Shown piece by piece: positions 48,424 to 58,485 of a stretch of 64,000 bases of DNA. The notes beneath the pieces were generated by a model. It saw only the letters and a list, made by a program, of their open reading frames with translations. It was not told the DNA's origin and did not search any database. The translations under genes and the position numbers were made by a program. The stretch covers positions 1 to 64,000 of the forward strand of contig NZ_DASYGY010000004.1 of NCBI RefSeq assembly GCF_035999195.1. The letters run 5' to 3'. Position 1 is the first letter of the stretch. Each line of letters begins with the position of its first letter. The DNA comes from Pseudoxanthomonas sp. (GTDB lineage Bacteria; Pseudomonadota; Gammaproteobacteria; Xanthomonadales; Xanthomonadaceae).

Positions 48424-50790
48424 CTACTTCAGGGTCTGCTCGAACAGCTTGAGCACGCGCTTGTACTGGTCCAGCCACGAATCCGCGCGGGTGTAGCCAT
48501 GGCGTTCCAGCGGATACGCGGCCAGTTCCCAGTTGTCCTTGCGCAGTTCGATCAGCTTCTGCGTCAGCACCACCGAGTCCTTGAAGAACACGTTGTCGTC
48601 CATCATGCCGTGCGCGATCAGCAGGTGGTCCTGCAGGCCGGCGGCGTATTCGATGGGCGAGGAGGCGCGGTAGGCCTCCGGATCCAACTCCGGTGTATTG
48701 AGGATGTTGCTGGTGTACTCGTGGTTGTACTGCGTCCAGTCCACGACCGGGCGCAGCGCGGCGCCGGCCTTGAAGGTGCCGGGCTCGCGGAACAGCGCCA
48801 TGAACGTCATGAAGCCGCCGTAGCTGCCGCCGTAGATGCCGGCGCGGTCGCGGTCGCCCTGCTTCTGCTCGACCAGCCAGTCCAGGCCGTCCAGGTAGTC
48901 CTCGAGCTCCGGATGACCCATGTTGCGGTAGATCGCGGTGCGCCAGTCGCGGCCATAGCCTTCGCTGGCGCGGTAGTCCAGGTCGAGCACGATGTAGCCG
49001 CGTTCCACCAGCAGGTGGTGGAACATCTGCTCGCGGAAGTAGTTGGGATAGCGCGCGGTGACGTTCTGCAGGTAGCCGGCGCCGTGCACGAACATCACGA
49101 TGGGATAGCGCTTGCCGGGCTCCATCGTCTTCGGTCCGTAGTACTTGCCCCACACCACGCCAGCACCGTGCTTGGACGGCACCTGCACGTACTGCGGCTC
49201 GATCCACTCGCGCGCCTTGAACGCCGCCGTGCGCGTGTCCGTCAGCGGTTTCGCCTGGCCACCCTCGATGCCGACCACCGACAGCTGCGCCGGCGTGTAG
49301 CTGCGCGAATGGCGGACCAGCAGCTGGCGTCCGTCGGGCGAGGCGCTGAAGCTCTCCACGCCGTCCAGCGCGGTGACTTCGCGCAGCTCGTTGCTGGCCA
49401 GGTCGAGCCTGCAGACTTCGTAGTCACCCGGCCAGGCGCGGTTGCACAGGAACAGGAAGCCGTTGCCGCCCGGTGCGATCTCTGGATCGGAGACCTCCCA
49501 CTTGCCCGAGGTGCGTGCGCGGAATTTCTCCGTGCCGGTGGCGGTGTACAGGTGCGAGTAGCCGGACTCTTCCGAGAGCAGCCACAGCGTACGGTTGTCG
49601 GGGAGCCAGCCGAACTCGTTGAAGCCCCAGTTGATCCAGGCGTCGTCGGTCAGGCGGTGCCGCGGCTGCAGGCGCGCGCCCGGCAGGTCGACGGTGGCGA
49701 TCCAGCGGTCCTTGTTGTCGACGGCGTGGAGTTGCACCGCGACCTGTGCGCCATCGTCCGTCCACGCGATGGGGTCGCCGCCACGGCCGCCTTCCACGCG
49801 GACGTCGCGGTTGCCCTTCAGGGGCTCCTTGCCGGCGCGCTTGCGCAGCGCGGCCAGCGGGTCCTTGTCGATGCCGGGCAGCGGGTCGAAGGCGAGCGGC
49901 TTGACGCTGCCGTCGGCCAGGTCCACGCGCCACAGCGCATGCGGCAACGGCGCGTTGCGACCCACCCGGGTGCGCACGTTCTGGAATTCCTCGTAGCCGG
50001 ACTCGGTGACGTACAGCGGCATCCTGCCGCCCTGTCCGGCATCGGCGCCCTTCTTGCGCGTCACCACCAGCAGCCAGCGGCCGTTGGGCGACAGCGAACT
50101 GGCTTCGATCTCCACCTCGGCGCCCAGGTAAACCGGCGCAGGGGCGCGGGTCGGGTCCGCCTTGCGCCAGGCCTCGGCCTGCTTCTGCGCGGCCTCGCGC
50201 TGGGCACGGTCGTCGGCGAGCGTGCGGATCGTGCGCAGCTGCTGCTCGCGCAATGCGTCGGCTTTCGGCGGGGCGAGCGGGTCGCGCTCGGCCTTGAGCT
50301 CGGCGACCGTCGAGGTGCCGCTGCCCGCGGTCCACCGGTACCACGTGGCGCCGGCGCGCCAGATCACCGCGCCGTCCTGGGCGAAGCGTGCCTGCTGTTC
50401 GGTTTCGTTGGTGCGGGTGATCTGGGTCAGCGCACCGTTGCGCAGGTCGCGCACGAACAGGTCGCCGTTGCGCGACAGCAGCATACGCTGGCGGCCTGTG
50501 TCGTAGGCCGGGTTGGCCGCGTCCAGGCCCGCACGCTGGTCGTCGCCCACGCGGCGGGCGGCGCTGCCGTCGAGCGACTGCTCGAAGGTGTCGCGCACCG
50601 GGCTGGCATCGCGCTTGAGTTCGTACTGCACCTGCCTGCCGTCCCACGTCCACCACGCGCGCTCGACGGGCGGCCCGATCCAGTCCGGTTCCGCCATCGC
50701 CTGTTCGATCGTCAGCGGTGCGGAGGTCTGGGCGTGCGCGGACGGTGCAAGGGCGAACGGCAGCAGCAGGGCAAGCAGGGCAGGGCGCAT
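48424..50790 (-). CDS. S9 family prolyl oligopeptidase-like secreted peptidase
   Basis: 788 residues. A signal peptide (LLALLLPFALAPSAHAQ) is followed by a beta-propeller and an alpha/beta hydrolase domain. The triad is visible: Ser in IYGGSYGGFMT (near 652), Asp in MMDDNV (near 729) and His in ERHGY (near 762). Unlike the other S9 peptidase at 35648, the Ser motif is GGSYGG, the oligopeptidase/acylaminoacyl-peptidase form. The start at 50790 puts the signal peptide first. Upstream is a 163-bp divergent space before ycgL. Confidence 0.92.
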   Translation of the reverse strand: MRPALLALLLPFALAPSAHAQTSAPLTIEQAMAEPDWIGPPVERAWWTWDGRQVQYELKRDASPVRDTFEQSLDGSAARRVGDDQRAGLDAANPAYDTGRQRMLLSRNGDLFVRDLRNGALTQITRTNETEQQARFAQDGAVIWRAGATWYRWTAGSGTSTVAELKAERDPLAPPKADALREQQLRTIRTLADDRAQREAAQKQAEAWRKADPTRAPAPVYLGAEVEIEASSLSPNGRWLLVVTRKKGADAGQGGRMPLYVTESGYEEFQNVRTRVGRNAPLPHALWRVDLADGSVKPLAFDPLPGIDKDPLAALRKRAGKEPLKGNRDVRVEGGRGGDPIAWTDDGAQVAVQLHAVDNKDRWIATVDLPGARLQPRHRLTDDAWINWGFNEFGWLPDNRTLWLLSEESGYSHLYTATGTEKFRARTSGKWEVSDPEIAPGGNGFLFLCNRAWPGDYEVCRLDLASNELREVTALDGVESFSASPDGRQLLVRHSRSYTPAQLSVVGIEGGQAKPLTDTRTAAFKAREWIEPQYVQVPSKHGAGVVWGKYYGPKTMEPGKRYPIVMFVHGAGYLQNVTARYPNYFREQMFHHLLVERGYIVLDLDYRASEGYGRDWRTAIYRNMGHPELEDYLDGLDWLVEQKQGDRDRAGIYGGSYGGFMTFMALFREPGTFKAGAALRPVVDWTQYNHEYTSNILNTPELDPEAYRASSPIEYAAGLQDHLLIAHGMMDDNVFFKDSVVLTQKLIELRKDNWELAAYPLERHGYTRADSWLDQYKRVLKLFEQTLK

Positions 50791-50953
50791 CGGGCATCCG
50801 TTAGTGCGAGGTGAAGGCGGCAAGATTACCAGTCCCGCCGCGCGGTTCCGGCCGCCGATGGTCATGCGCCGGCGTGAACGCGTGCGGGTTTCGCGCCTAT
50901 CGCATTTCCCGCACAATCCCCGCTTGTCCACACGCGGGGCGCGACACGCGCGG

Positions 50954-51211
50954 ATGCAAGCCTACGTCTACAAGAGCCTGCGCAAGGCCGATACGTTCGT
51001 CTACCTGGCGAAGCGCGACGATTTCAGCGTCGTGCCCGAGCCGCTGCGCACCCCGTTGGGCGAGTTGTCGTTCGTGCTGGAAGTGGCCCTGACTCCCGAC
51101 CGCACGCTGGCGCGCGAAGACGCCGCCGTCGTCCGCGAGAATCTCGCCGCGCGCGGTTTCCACATCCAGTTTCCGCCGCCGCCCGATCCCCGCGTCCGCG
51201 CCGATGCCTGA
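50954..51211 (+). CDS. ycgL: YcgL domain protein
   Basis: 85 residues, the usual YcgL length. It shows the pattern MQAYVYKSLRKADTFVYLAKRDDFSVVPEPLR, FVLEVALTPDRTLAREDAAVVRENLAARGFHIQFPPP. The function of this small, gammaproteobacteria-specific protein is unknown. ATG at 50954; the longer frame upstream is the antisense of the peptidase gene. It overlaps the ankyrin gene by 8 bp, so the two are co-translated. Confidence 0.92.
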   Translation: MQAYVYKSLRKADTFVYLAKRDDFSVVPEPLRTPLGELSFVLEVALTPDRTLAREDAAVVRENLAARGFHIQFPPPPDPRVRADA

Positions 51212-54200
51212 GTCGCGCCTGCAGACCCGACCGGTCGCCATCGCCGCCGTCCTGGCCGGCGTGCTGCTGGCCGCCGCCGGCGGATGGGCCGGTGGCGTGG
51301 TCGCGGCGCTCGCCGCCTGCCTAGCGCAGCCGGCGGTGGCAATGGGCGTGTCGTGGCTGCGCGGTACCCGCGTGCTGGCGCCTGCCCATGCGTGGCGCGA
51401 GGATCTGCCCGCGTTGCTGCTGGCGTGGGCGGTCGCCTTCGCCGGCAGTGCCGCCCTGCTCGCCTGGCCGCTGGCGTCGCTGCGGGACAGCGGCAGCCTG
51501 CCGGCGGCGCTGGGCGTCAGCGCGGTGGTGGGCGCGGTGATCGTCGGGCTGTGGCGGACCTGGCCGCTGTGGCACGGGCTGGAACGCGATGGCGGGTCGC
51601 TGGCCGCGCACTGGCGCGGCCTCGTGGAACGCGACTTCCACGCCTGGCGCGGCCTGGCGGTGGCGACCCTGTTGGCGTTCGCGGTCGGCGGCGGCCTCTG
51701 CCTGGCCTGGCCCGCGCTGCTGCCCGAGGCCGCACGCGCCGGCCTGGCGGTGGCCTATGCGCTGCTGCTGCCGGTGCTGCACTGGGGCGTCCAGCGCCTG
51801 GATGGCGCCGGCGCGCTGCCGGTGGTCGAGATGCCGGACCACCGCCAGGACGACGCGTTCGCGACACCCGTCGAGGAGCCGGCCGACGTCGGGTTCGATC
51901 TGGAGCAGGCGCTGTTCGATGCCGCCCGCTCCGGTCGCGTGGACCGCGCGCTGGAACTGATCGAAGCGGGCGCGGACCCGCATGCGCTGCCGGCCGAAGG
52001 CGCGCGCGACCAGCGCAGCCTCGGCGCGCTGGCGGCGGTACTGCCCGACCTGCGCCTGCTGCGCGCGCTGATCGCGCACGGCGTCGACCTCAACCACGCG
52101 CATGCCGGCGTCACCCCGCTGCTCGCCGCCACGCGCGACAGCTGGCACGGCCGGCCCGACGCCGTCACCACGCTGCTGGCCAACGGCGCCGACCCGCGCA
52201 TCGCCGACGCCGAAGGCAACACCCCGCTGCATCACGCCGCCCGCAGTTCCGACCCCGGCGTGGTCGCGCTGCTGCGCGATGCGGCGGCGGAACTGGATGC
52301 GCTGAACCACGACGGCCTCACGCCGCTGGGCGTGGCCTGCGTGGCGGGCAACTGGCGATTGGCGAAGTTCCTGCTCGAACGCGGCGCGCGGCCCGATCCT
52401 CAGGGCGGCCAGCCGGTGCTGCTGGCCGCCGCGTCCACCGAAGAAGACGATCCGGCCGGCGTCCAGCTGCTGCTCAAGCACAAGGCCAAGGTCGATGCGC
52501 GCGATGCGCAGCGCCGCAGTGCGCTGCATGAGGCCGCGTTCGCCGGACATGCCGATATCGCCACCGCGCTGATCGCCGCCGGCGCCGACGTGCACGCCCG
52601 CGACGGCCAGCAGCGCACGCCGTGGCTGGACGCCGCGCGGGGTGCCCGCCTGACGGTGCTGGAAAAACTGGCCGAGGCCGGCGCCGACCGGCAGGCCGTC
52701 GATGGCGACCGGCGCAACGCGCTGATGCTGGCCTGCATGGCCGAGCAGGTGTCGCCTGTCGTCGTGCGCCGATTGCTGGAGTGGGGTGTCGATCCCGCAT
52801 CGGCCGATGCGCACGGTCGGCGCGCGGTCGATGTCGCGGCGGAAGCAGGGCGCTGGGCGCTGGTCTCCGCGCTGGACCCGGCTTACGCGCTGCCGACCGC
52901 CGTGGCGAGCGCCGACGACGAAACGCCGGCCGACCGCGCCCCCGCCGCGCTGCTGCGCGAGGGACTGGCGAGCGGGCAGTTCGATGGTCTGGATGCCCTG
53001 GCGCGCCTGAGCTCACGCGAGGAACTCGGCGCACTGCTGCACGACACGGACATGCAGCGGCCTGCGCGGCTGTCGTGGCTGCTGCGCCACGGCGCCGACC
53101 CGGACAGCCGCAATGCGCAGGGCGACACGGTGCTGTTTTCCCTGCTCGCGCAAGGTCCTGCGGGGCAGCCTGCGCTGGCCACGCTGCTGGCGCGCGGCGT
53201 CTCGCCGGCGGGCGCGGGCGGACTGGCGCGCTTCATGGCGGCGTGTGCGGCGGACGACCGTGCCGCGCGCGCGCTGGAATCCTGCGCGCTGGATCTGCTG
53301 GAACGCGGCGCCGATCCGTTCGCGCCGTCCGTGCAGGGTGATCCGGCGCTGTCGCTGGCGGTCCGCCTGGGCTGGCAGCGCGTGCTCGACCGCCTGCTCG
53401 ACCTCGGCGTGGATCGTGAGGCGCGCGACAGCCATGGCATGACGGCGCTGCACCTGGCGGCCGTGCTCGGTCGCGAGACCGCGCTCAAGCAGCTGATCGC
53501 CAAGGGCGCGTCGCCGGATGCCCGCGCCGCCGACGGCCAGACGCCGCTGGGCGTGGCGCTGGCGTGCGGGCGTCGCGACCTGGCCGACTGGCTCGACTGG
53601 CGCGTCTGGTCGCTGCCGCGCCGCGCGCTGCGCCCCGCCGACCTGCCTGCGGCGGCGATGGCCGGCGACCGCGATGCCGTGCGCCGGCTGCTGGACCTCG
53701 GTTTCGATGTCGATTCCCCGGACGCACAGGGGTGCACGGCGCTGCTGCGCGCGGCCGGCGGCGGTGCCGCCACCACCGTCGAACTGCTGCTGGCCCGCGG
53801 CGCCGATCCGCAGCGTGCCGCCAACACCGGCGCCACGCCGCTGTCGGCGGCGGTGAGCATGCGCCAGGTCGAGATCGTCGGCGCGCTGCTGGCCGCCGGT
53901 GCCGACATCGAACATCGCCTGCCCGGCGGCGTCACCGTGCTGATGCTGGCCGCCGCGCTCGGCCTGCCGGAGATCGCCGCCCGCCTGATCACCGCCGGCG
54001 CCAACGTGCAGGCCGGCGACGCGCAGGGGCTCACGCCGCTGCATTGCGCTGCGCTGTACGGGTTCACCGCACGCGAGAAACCGCGCCTGCTGGCCCTGCT
54101 CGACACGCTGCTGCTGTCCGGTGCCGAATCCGAACAGGTCGCCGCGGGCGCGGTCACGCCGTTGCTGTTGCTGCTGGGCGCGCGCGCCGAACCCGGCACC

Positions 54201-54500
54201 GCCTGCGACGAGGAGGTCGTGCTGGCCGGCCTGGAGCGCCTGCTCGACGAAGACGTCTCGCTGGACGTGCAGGACCCGCGCGGCTTCGGTCCGCTGCACC
54301 TGGCCGCGCTGCACGGCCTGCTGCGCGTGGTCAGCCGGCTGCTGCGCGCCGGCGCCGACCCGGAACTGCGCGACACGCTGAACCGCACGCCGCGCGAGAT
54401 CGCGGTGATGCGCGGCTTCATCGACGTGGCGGCCGAATTCGTCCCGGCCACGCCGGGCGCGGGCGCCTCGATGGCCCGCTTCCTGCGCGACCGCGGCTAG
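51204..54500 (+). CDS. membrane-anchored ankyrin-repeat protein
   Basis: 1098 residues. About six membrane helices fill residues 1-200 (10-32, 35-50, 69-92, 97-115, 148-172, 176-195). Residues ~230-1085 form a large ankyrin array, some 20 repeats with the consensus HGxTPLHxAAxxGxxxxVxxLLxxGADxxxRD (e.g. DAEGNTPLHHAARSSDPGVV, DSHGMTALHLAAVLGRETAL). The array should face the cytoplasm and bind proteins. No known partner. It overlaps ycgL at the 5' end and the Kef gene by 4 bp at the 3' end (convergent). Confidence 0.92.
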   Translation: MPESRLQTRPVAIAAVLAGVLLAAAGGWAGGVVAALAACLAQPAVAMGVSWLRGTRVLAPAHAWREDLPALLLAWAVAFAGSAALLAWPLASLRDSGSLPAALGVSAVVGAVIVGLWRTWPLWHGLERDGGSLAAHWRGLVERDFHAWRGLAVATLLAFAVGGGLCLAWPALLPEAARAGLAVAYALLLPVLHWGVQRLDGAGALPVVEMPDHRQDDAFATPVEEPADVGFDLEQALFDAARSGRVDRALELIEAGADPHALPAEGARDQRSLGALAAVLPDLRLLRALIAHGVDLNHAHAGVTPLLAATRDSWHGRPDAVTTLLANGADPRIADAEGNTPLHHAARSSDPGVVALLRDAAAELDALNHDGLTPLGVACVAGNWRLAKFLLERGARPDPQGGQPVLLAAASTEEDDPAGVQLLLKHKAKVDARDAQRRSALHEAAFAGHADIATALIAAGADVHARDGQQRTPWLDAARGARLTVLEKLAEAGADRQAVDGDRRNALMLACMAEQVSPVVVRRLLEWGVDPASADAHGRRAVDVAAEAGRWALVSALDPAYALPTAVASADDETPADRAPAALLREGLASGQFDGLDALARLSSREELGALLHDTDMQRPARLSWLLRHGADPDSRNAQGDTVLFSLLAQGPAGQPALATLLARGVSPAGAGGLARFMAACAADDRAARALESCALDLLERGADPFAPSVQGDPALSLAVRLGWQRVLDRLLDLGVDREARDSHGMTALHLAAVLGRETALKQLIAKGASPDARAADGQTPLGVALACGRRDLADWLDWRVWSLPRRALRPADLPAAAMAGDRDAVRRLLDLGFDVDSPDAQGCTALLRAAGGGAATTVELLLARGADPQRAANTGATPLSAAVSMRQVEIVGALLAAGADIEHRLPGGVTVLMLAAALGLPEIAARLITAGANVQAGDAQGLTPLHCAALYGFTAREKPRLLALLDTLLLSGAESEQVAAGAVTPLLLLLGARAEPGTACDEEVVLAGLERLLDEDVSLDVQDPRGFGPLHLAALHGLLRVVSRLLRAGADPELRDTLNRTPREIAVMRGFIDVAAEFVPATPGAGASMARFLRDRG

Positions 54501-56293
54501 CGCGCCGGCGGCGCGTCCCCGCCCGTCGCGTCGGCCTCGAACAGCTTCTCCAGGTCGCTGACCGCATCGCGCGCGGTCTGGATCACCGCGCCGTCGTCGT
54601 CGTAGACCAGGTACTGCGCGCGCAGCAGCTTCTCGTCGTGCTGGCGGAAACGGCGCGCGTGCTCGGCGGCGGTTTCCGGCGGAAGCCCCAGTTCCACCAG
54701 CACCTGTTCGGCCATCTCCAGGCTGGACCCCAGCGTCTCCCGGTACGCCTCGGCGCTGAGGTCCATCAGCCGCCACGCATGCTGGCGATTGCGCGCACGC
54801 GCCAGCACGCGCGCCTCCGGGTACATGCGGCGGATCAGGCGCGTCGCCTTGATGTTGGTGTCCGGATCGTCCATCGCGATCACGAACACCTTCACGTGCT
54901 GCGCGCCGGCCGCGCGCAGCAGGTCCGGTCGCGTCGGGTCGCCGTAGTACAGGCGGATGTTGCCGAAGCGGCGCAGTGTGTCGACGGTCTCCGGACTGTG
55001 CTCCAGCGCGACGAACGGGATGCGCTGCGCAGTCAGCAGGCGCGCGACGATCTGGCCGAAACGGCCCATCCCGGCGATCAGCACCTGCGGCTGCTCGTCG
55101 GGAATCTCGTCGAACGTGCGCGGCGTGGTGGACGGCCTGGGCTTCACTTCGGCCAGCAGGCGATGCAGGCCCAGCAGCAGCAAGGGCGTCAGCGCCATCG
55201 ACAAGCCGACGATGGCGCTGAGCTGGTTGCGCAGTTCCACGTCGATCAGGCGCACGCGGTTGGCTTCGCTGAACACCACGAACGCGAACTCGCCGCCCAG
55301 CCACAAGGTGCCCGCCAGCATCAGCGCGCCGCGCGGATCCAGCCGGCCCGGCCAGCGGCCCACGCCGAACAGCAGCGCGAACTTCACCGTCAGCAGGATC
55401 AGCACGCCGGCGGCGATCAGCTCGGGCTGTTGCGCCACCGCGTCCAGGTCGAGGTCCATGCCGACCGCGATGAAGAACAGACCCAACAGCAGTCCCTTAA
55501 ACGGGTCGATCTGCGATTCCAGCTCGTGGCGGAACTCCGAGTCCGACAGCAGCACGCCGGCCAGGAAGGCGCCCAGGCCGGCGCTCAGGCCGGCCAGCTG
55601 CATGAACCAGGCGATGCCCAGCACCACCAGCAGCGCGGTGGCGGTGAACACCTCCGGCATGCGCGTGCGCGCGACGATGCGGAACAGCTGCCGCAGCACC
55701 AGCCGGCCACCGAGGATCACGATGGTGATGGCGCCGATCGCATGGAACACCATGGTCCAGGTCAGCGTCTCGTTCTTGGCGCCACCGAGCAGCGGGATGG
55801 CGGCGAGCAGCGGAATGGCCACCAGGTCCTGAAACAGCAGGATCGCGAAGCCGAGGCGCCCGTGCTCGCTGGTCAGCTCCTTGCGCTCGGACAGCAACTG
55901 CAGACTCACGGCGGTGGACGACAGCGCCAGACCCAGCCCGATCACCAGTGCGGTCTTCCAGTGGTGCTCGAACACCAGCGCGATGCCGCCCAGCAGCAGC
56001 GCACTCAACAGCACCTGCAGTCCGCCCGCGCCGAACACCGGCTTGCGCATCACCCGCAGCCGCGACGGCGACAGTTCCAGGCCGATCACGAACAGCATCA
56101 TCACCACGCCGATCTCGGCCGCGTTGAGGATGCGGTCCGCATCCCGCACCAGCGCCAGGCCGTCCGGGCCCAGCACCACACCGGCCACCAGGTAGGCCAG
56201 CACCGCGCCCAGTCCAAAGCGCTTGAATACCGGCACCGCGATCACCGCGGCCAGCAGAAACACCAGCATCAACTCCAGACCACTACCGTGCAT
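54497..56293 (-). CDS. CPA2 family cation/proton antiporter (KefB/KefC-like)
   Basis: 598 residues. About 12 membrane helices fill residues 1-390, with the CPA2 motifs EIGVVMMLFVIGLEL and LFQDLVAIPLLAAIP. A cytoplasmic RCK/TrkA-N domain follows, with VLIAGMGRFGQIVARLL, the NAD-binding glycine motif, near residue 410. Kef systems export potassium with glutathione-adduct gating; no KefF/KefG partner gene is adjacent. ATG at 56293 gives MHGSGLELMLVFL. Its stop overlaps the ankyrin gene's. Confidence 0.9.
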   Translation of the reverse strand: MHGSGLELMLVFLLAAVIAVPVFKRFGLGAVLAYLVAGVVLGPDGLALVRDADRILNAAEIGVVMMLFVIGLELSPSRLRVMRKPVFGAGGLQVLLSALLLGGIALVFEHHWKTALVIGLGLALSSTAVSLQLLSERKELTSEHGRLGFAILLFQDLVAIPLLAAIPLLGGAKNETLTWTMVFHAIGAITIVILGGRLVLRQLFRIVARTRMPEVFTATALLVVLGIAWFMQLAGLSAGLGAFLAGVLLSDSEFRHELESQIDPFKGLLLGLFFIAVGMDLDLDAVAQQPELIAAGVLILLTVKFALLFGVGRWPGRLDPRGALMLAGTLWLGGEFAFVVFSEANRVRLIDVELRNQLSAIVGLSMALTPLLLLGLHRLLAEVKPRPSTTPRTFDEIPDEQPQVLIAGMGRFGQIVARLLTAQRIPFVALEHSPETVDTLRRFGNIRLYYGDPTRPDLLRAAGAQHVKVFVIAMDDPDTNIKATRLIRRMYPEARVLARARNRQHAWRLMDLSAEAYRETLGSSLEMAEQVLVELGLPPETAAEHARRFRQHDEKLLRAQYLVYDDDGAVIQTARDAVSDLEKLFEADATGGDAPPAR

Positions 56294-56354
56294 GCATCAC
56301 CTCGCGGCGATAGTATGCGGGCGAGCGGGGCGAAGGTCGCGCGGGCGCGTCAGG

Positions 56355-57731
56355 TCATTCGCCGCTGGCGGTCACGCGGCACTGCAGGGTGACCGCCACG
56401 CTGGCGCGGCCGGCGAGGCGTGGCAGGGAGACGCCGCCAGGCGAGGCGAGCGCCGCCGCGGTCAGCGCCGCCGGCGCGGGGCACTGCGCATCGCCGCTGA
56501 CCGAGCACACCGGTGCCGGCAGGCCGGCGTCGGTGCAGTCGAGTCCTGCCGACAGCGGGTCGCGCAGGATCGCGCCTTCCACCAACGAGCCGGCGGTCAG
56601 GTTGCTGGCGGTCAGGGTGAACGCCACCAGGCCGCCGCTCTCCACGCTCGCGGGCGTGGCCGCCTTGAGGATGGACAGGTCGACATCGCGCGCGTTGGCG
56701 AACGTGCAGGTGATGTCCGACTCGAAGCGCATGCGGTCGCCGGGAATCGTCAGCGCGCCTCCGGACAGCGTGCCGAAACTGCCCGTATTGCCGTTGCGGG
56801 CGGCGTTGGCGTCGGTGCATTGCGCGCCGGTCAGCCGCCACCCGGTCGGCACCGGTTCGCTCAGCGTCACCGGGCTCGTGCCCACGCCGGCCCCGGTGAT
56901 GCCTGCCTGGTAATAGAAGCGGGGCGAGGCTTCGGCTGTGCCGATCGCCGTGGTCGTCACGGTGACGGTGCCAGGCGTGGCGCCGGGCCAGGTCGACAAG
57001 CCGCCGGTGGTGAAGCCGAAGCTCCCGGTACCGACGGTGGTGACCTTGGCGATGCGTACGCACGAGGGGATCGAGACCAGGCGGATGGCGATGAAGTCGC
57101 CACTCAATATGCCCGTGGCCGTCAGCGACACCGAACTGACCAGCGCCGTGCTGTCGCCGCGGAGGAAGACGGACTGCCTGAGCGTGGCGGGCGCGGCGAG
57201 GTCGCGCGGGGCCATGCTGACCTGTCCGGTCGCGGGGTTGTAGAGCGCGCGCGTGGCGGTTCCCAACGCATGCCCGACGAAATCCGACGGCGCGGCTCCG
57301 CCGGTCGTCTCCAAAGTGATCCGTGGGTCGTACGGAGGCAGTGTCGTGCTGGTGCCGTTACCAAGATCCTCGATCGCCAAGCCCAGCCGATGTGCGGGCA
57401 TCGGAACGGAGAAGGTGATGACCAAGCGCGTGAGCGTGTTCGAGTTGGTCAACAGCCAGCGCGTCGCCGACGGTGGCGTGGGATAGGCACGCCCACCGTC
57501 GTCCACGAACGTCACCGTTCCGCTGGTAGTGGCATCGTAGGTCATGTTCGACAGCGTGGCGCTGGCGGTGACGCCGCCACCGGCCGGACCGAAGTCGAAC
57601 GTGCCCGCGCCGCCATGCTGTTCCAGCCGGCAGGACGACGCCTGCGCCCACGCGTCGGTGGGTACCAGCAGGCTCGCGAAGGCGATCATGCACGCGGCGA
57701 TGGCGGCTGCAGATACGTTGCGTGTTCGCAT
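56355..57731 (-). CDS. secreted DUF11-type repeat protein
   Basis: 458 residues. A signal peptide (IAACMIAFASLLVPTDAWA) is followed by a long beta-rich, Thr/Ser/Gly-rich surface domain. The C-terminal ~100 residues carry a DUF11/isopeptide-like Ig-fold repeat (VDLSILKAATPASVESGGLVAFTLTASNLTAGSLVEGAILRDPLSAGLDC). The start at 57731 has GGGGGGAG upstream. The protein stops at TVTASGE, at the end of that single repeat, whereas relatives often have more repeats or an anchoring tail. Function unknown; probably a surface or secreted protein. Confidence 0.7.
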   Translation of the reverse strand: MRTRNVSAAAIAACMIAFASLLVPTDAWAQASSCRLEQHGGAGTFDFGPAGGGVTASATLSNMTYDATTSGTVTFVDDGGRAYPTPPSATRWLLTNSNTLTRLVITFSVPMPAHRLGLAIEDLGNGTSTTLPPYDPRITLETTGGAAPSDFVGHALGTATRALYNPATGQVSMAPRDLAAPATLRQSVFLRGDSTALVSSVSLTATGILSGDFIAIRLVSIPSCVRIAKVTTVGTGSFGFTTGGLSTWPGATPGTVTVTTTAIGTAEASPRFYYQAGITGAGVGTSPVTLSEPVPTGWRLTGAQCTDANAARNGNTGSFGTLSGGALTIPGDRMRFESDITCTFANARDVDLSILKAATPASVESGGLVAFTLTASNLTAGSLVEGAILRDPLSAGLDCTDAGLPAPVCSVSGDAQCPAPAALTAAALASPGGVSLPRLAGRASVAVTLQCRVTASGE

Positions 57732-58485
57732 CACACGCTCCCCCCGTGCGGCAGGAAAATTCCGGTGTGCTGCGTTCTTCGCCATCTGTCAGGTTCCGTC
57801 CATCCCTTGTCGGGCCGGTGCATGCGCGTCCAGTCGTCTGCGCCGTCGTTATCGTACGGTGGATCGCGTGGTCAACAGAAGCTGTCACGAGCCGAAGATC
57901 GTATACGCCGCTGGCGTGAGGATCGATGTGGAAGCGCGATTACAGTAGTTCGCGCGCGGTGCGCACCGCGAGCGTGGCCGCTGCGCCGGCGAACAGGCGC
58001 GTCATCCATCGCGCCATGTATTCGTGAGGTCAGTACGAGATGGATCGGCACGTCATCGCATGAAAGCGCCGCATCGTCGTGCGTGTAGTTCTTCTACGAA
58101 CATCGACGGATGTCGATCATCATGATCTGTCCTTCGCGCACTGCCGAACATCCGCCACCACGCGTGGTGATGATCACCCTTGCGTCATCTCATCCGATGG
58201 GAGTCGCGTACGGCCAGCCCAAATCCATCCGGTCCCGGCATCAAGACGCCGCCAATCAGGCGGGCATCGGTCGCACGCCGAGGTGCTGGAGCCACGGCCC
58301 GGAGATCGCCGCAGTCAACCGGGGCGCCGGTGGCGTGGCCCGGGCACGCCGTGCAGGCGTCACCGGGTGGGGATAGTATGCGGCGGCCGGCACGCTCCGC
58401 ACCTGCAGGCACGCAGCGAGGACTGGAAGGGTGTTCCCGCCAGGAACGCCGTCATATCCGACGTACACGACTCAAGGAGAAGGCA
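57732..58485. other. 754-bp intergenic region without a convincing gene
   Basis: The space is divergent between the DUF11-type gene and the TonB-C-like gene. GC drops in 57880-58170. I see no ncRNA structure or strong repeat; CGACGGATGTCGATC near 58103 is only a short inverted repeat. A 25-residue minus-strand frame at 57940-58017 (MARWMTRLFAGAAATLAVRT...) has a hydrophobic, basic composition but no ribosome binding site; it may be a decayed small gene. Confidence 0.5.

Noticed and set aside
48424..50790. Duplicate of the S9 peptidase at 35648
   Set aside because: Serine motif and length differ (GGSYGG versus WSNGG), so they belong to different S9 subgroups rather than being a recent duplication.
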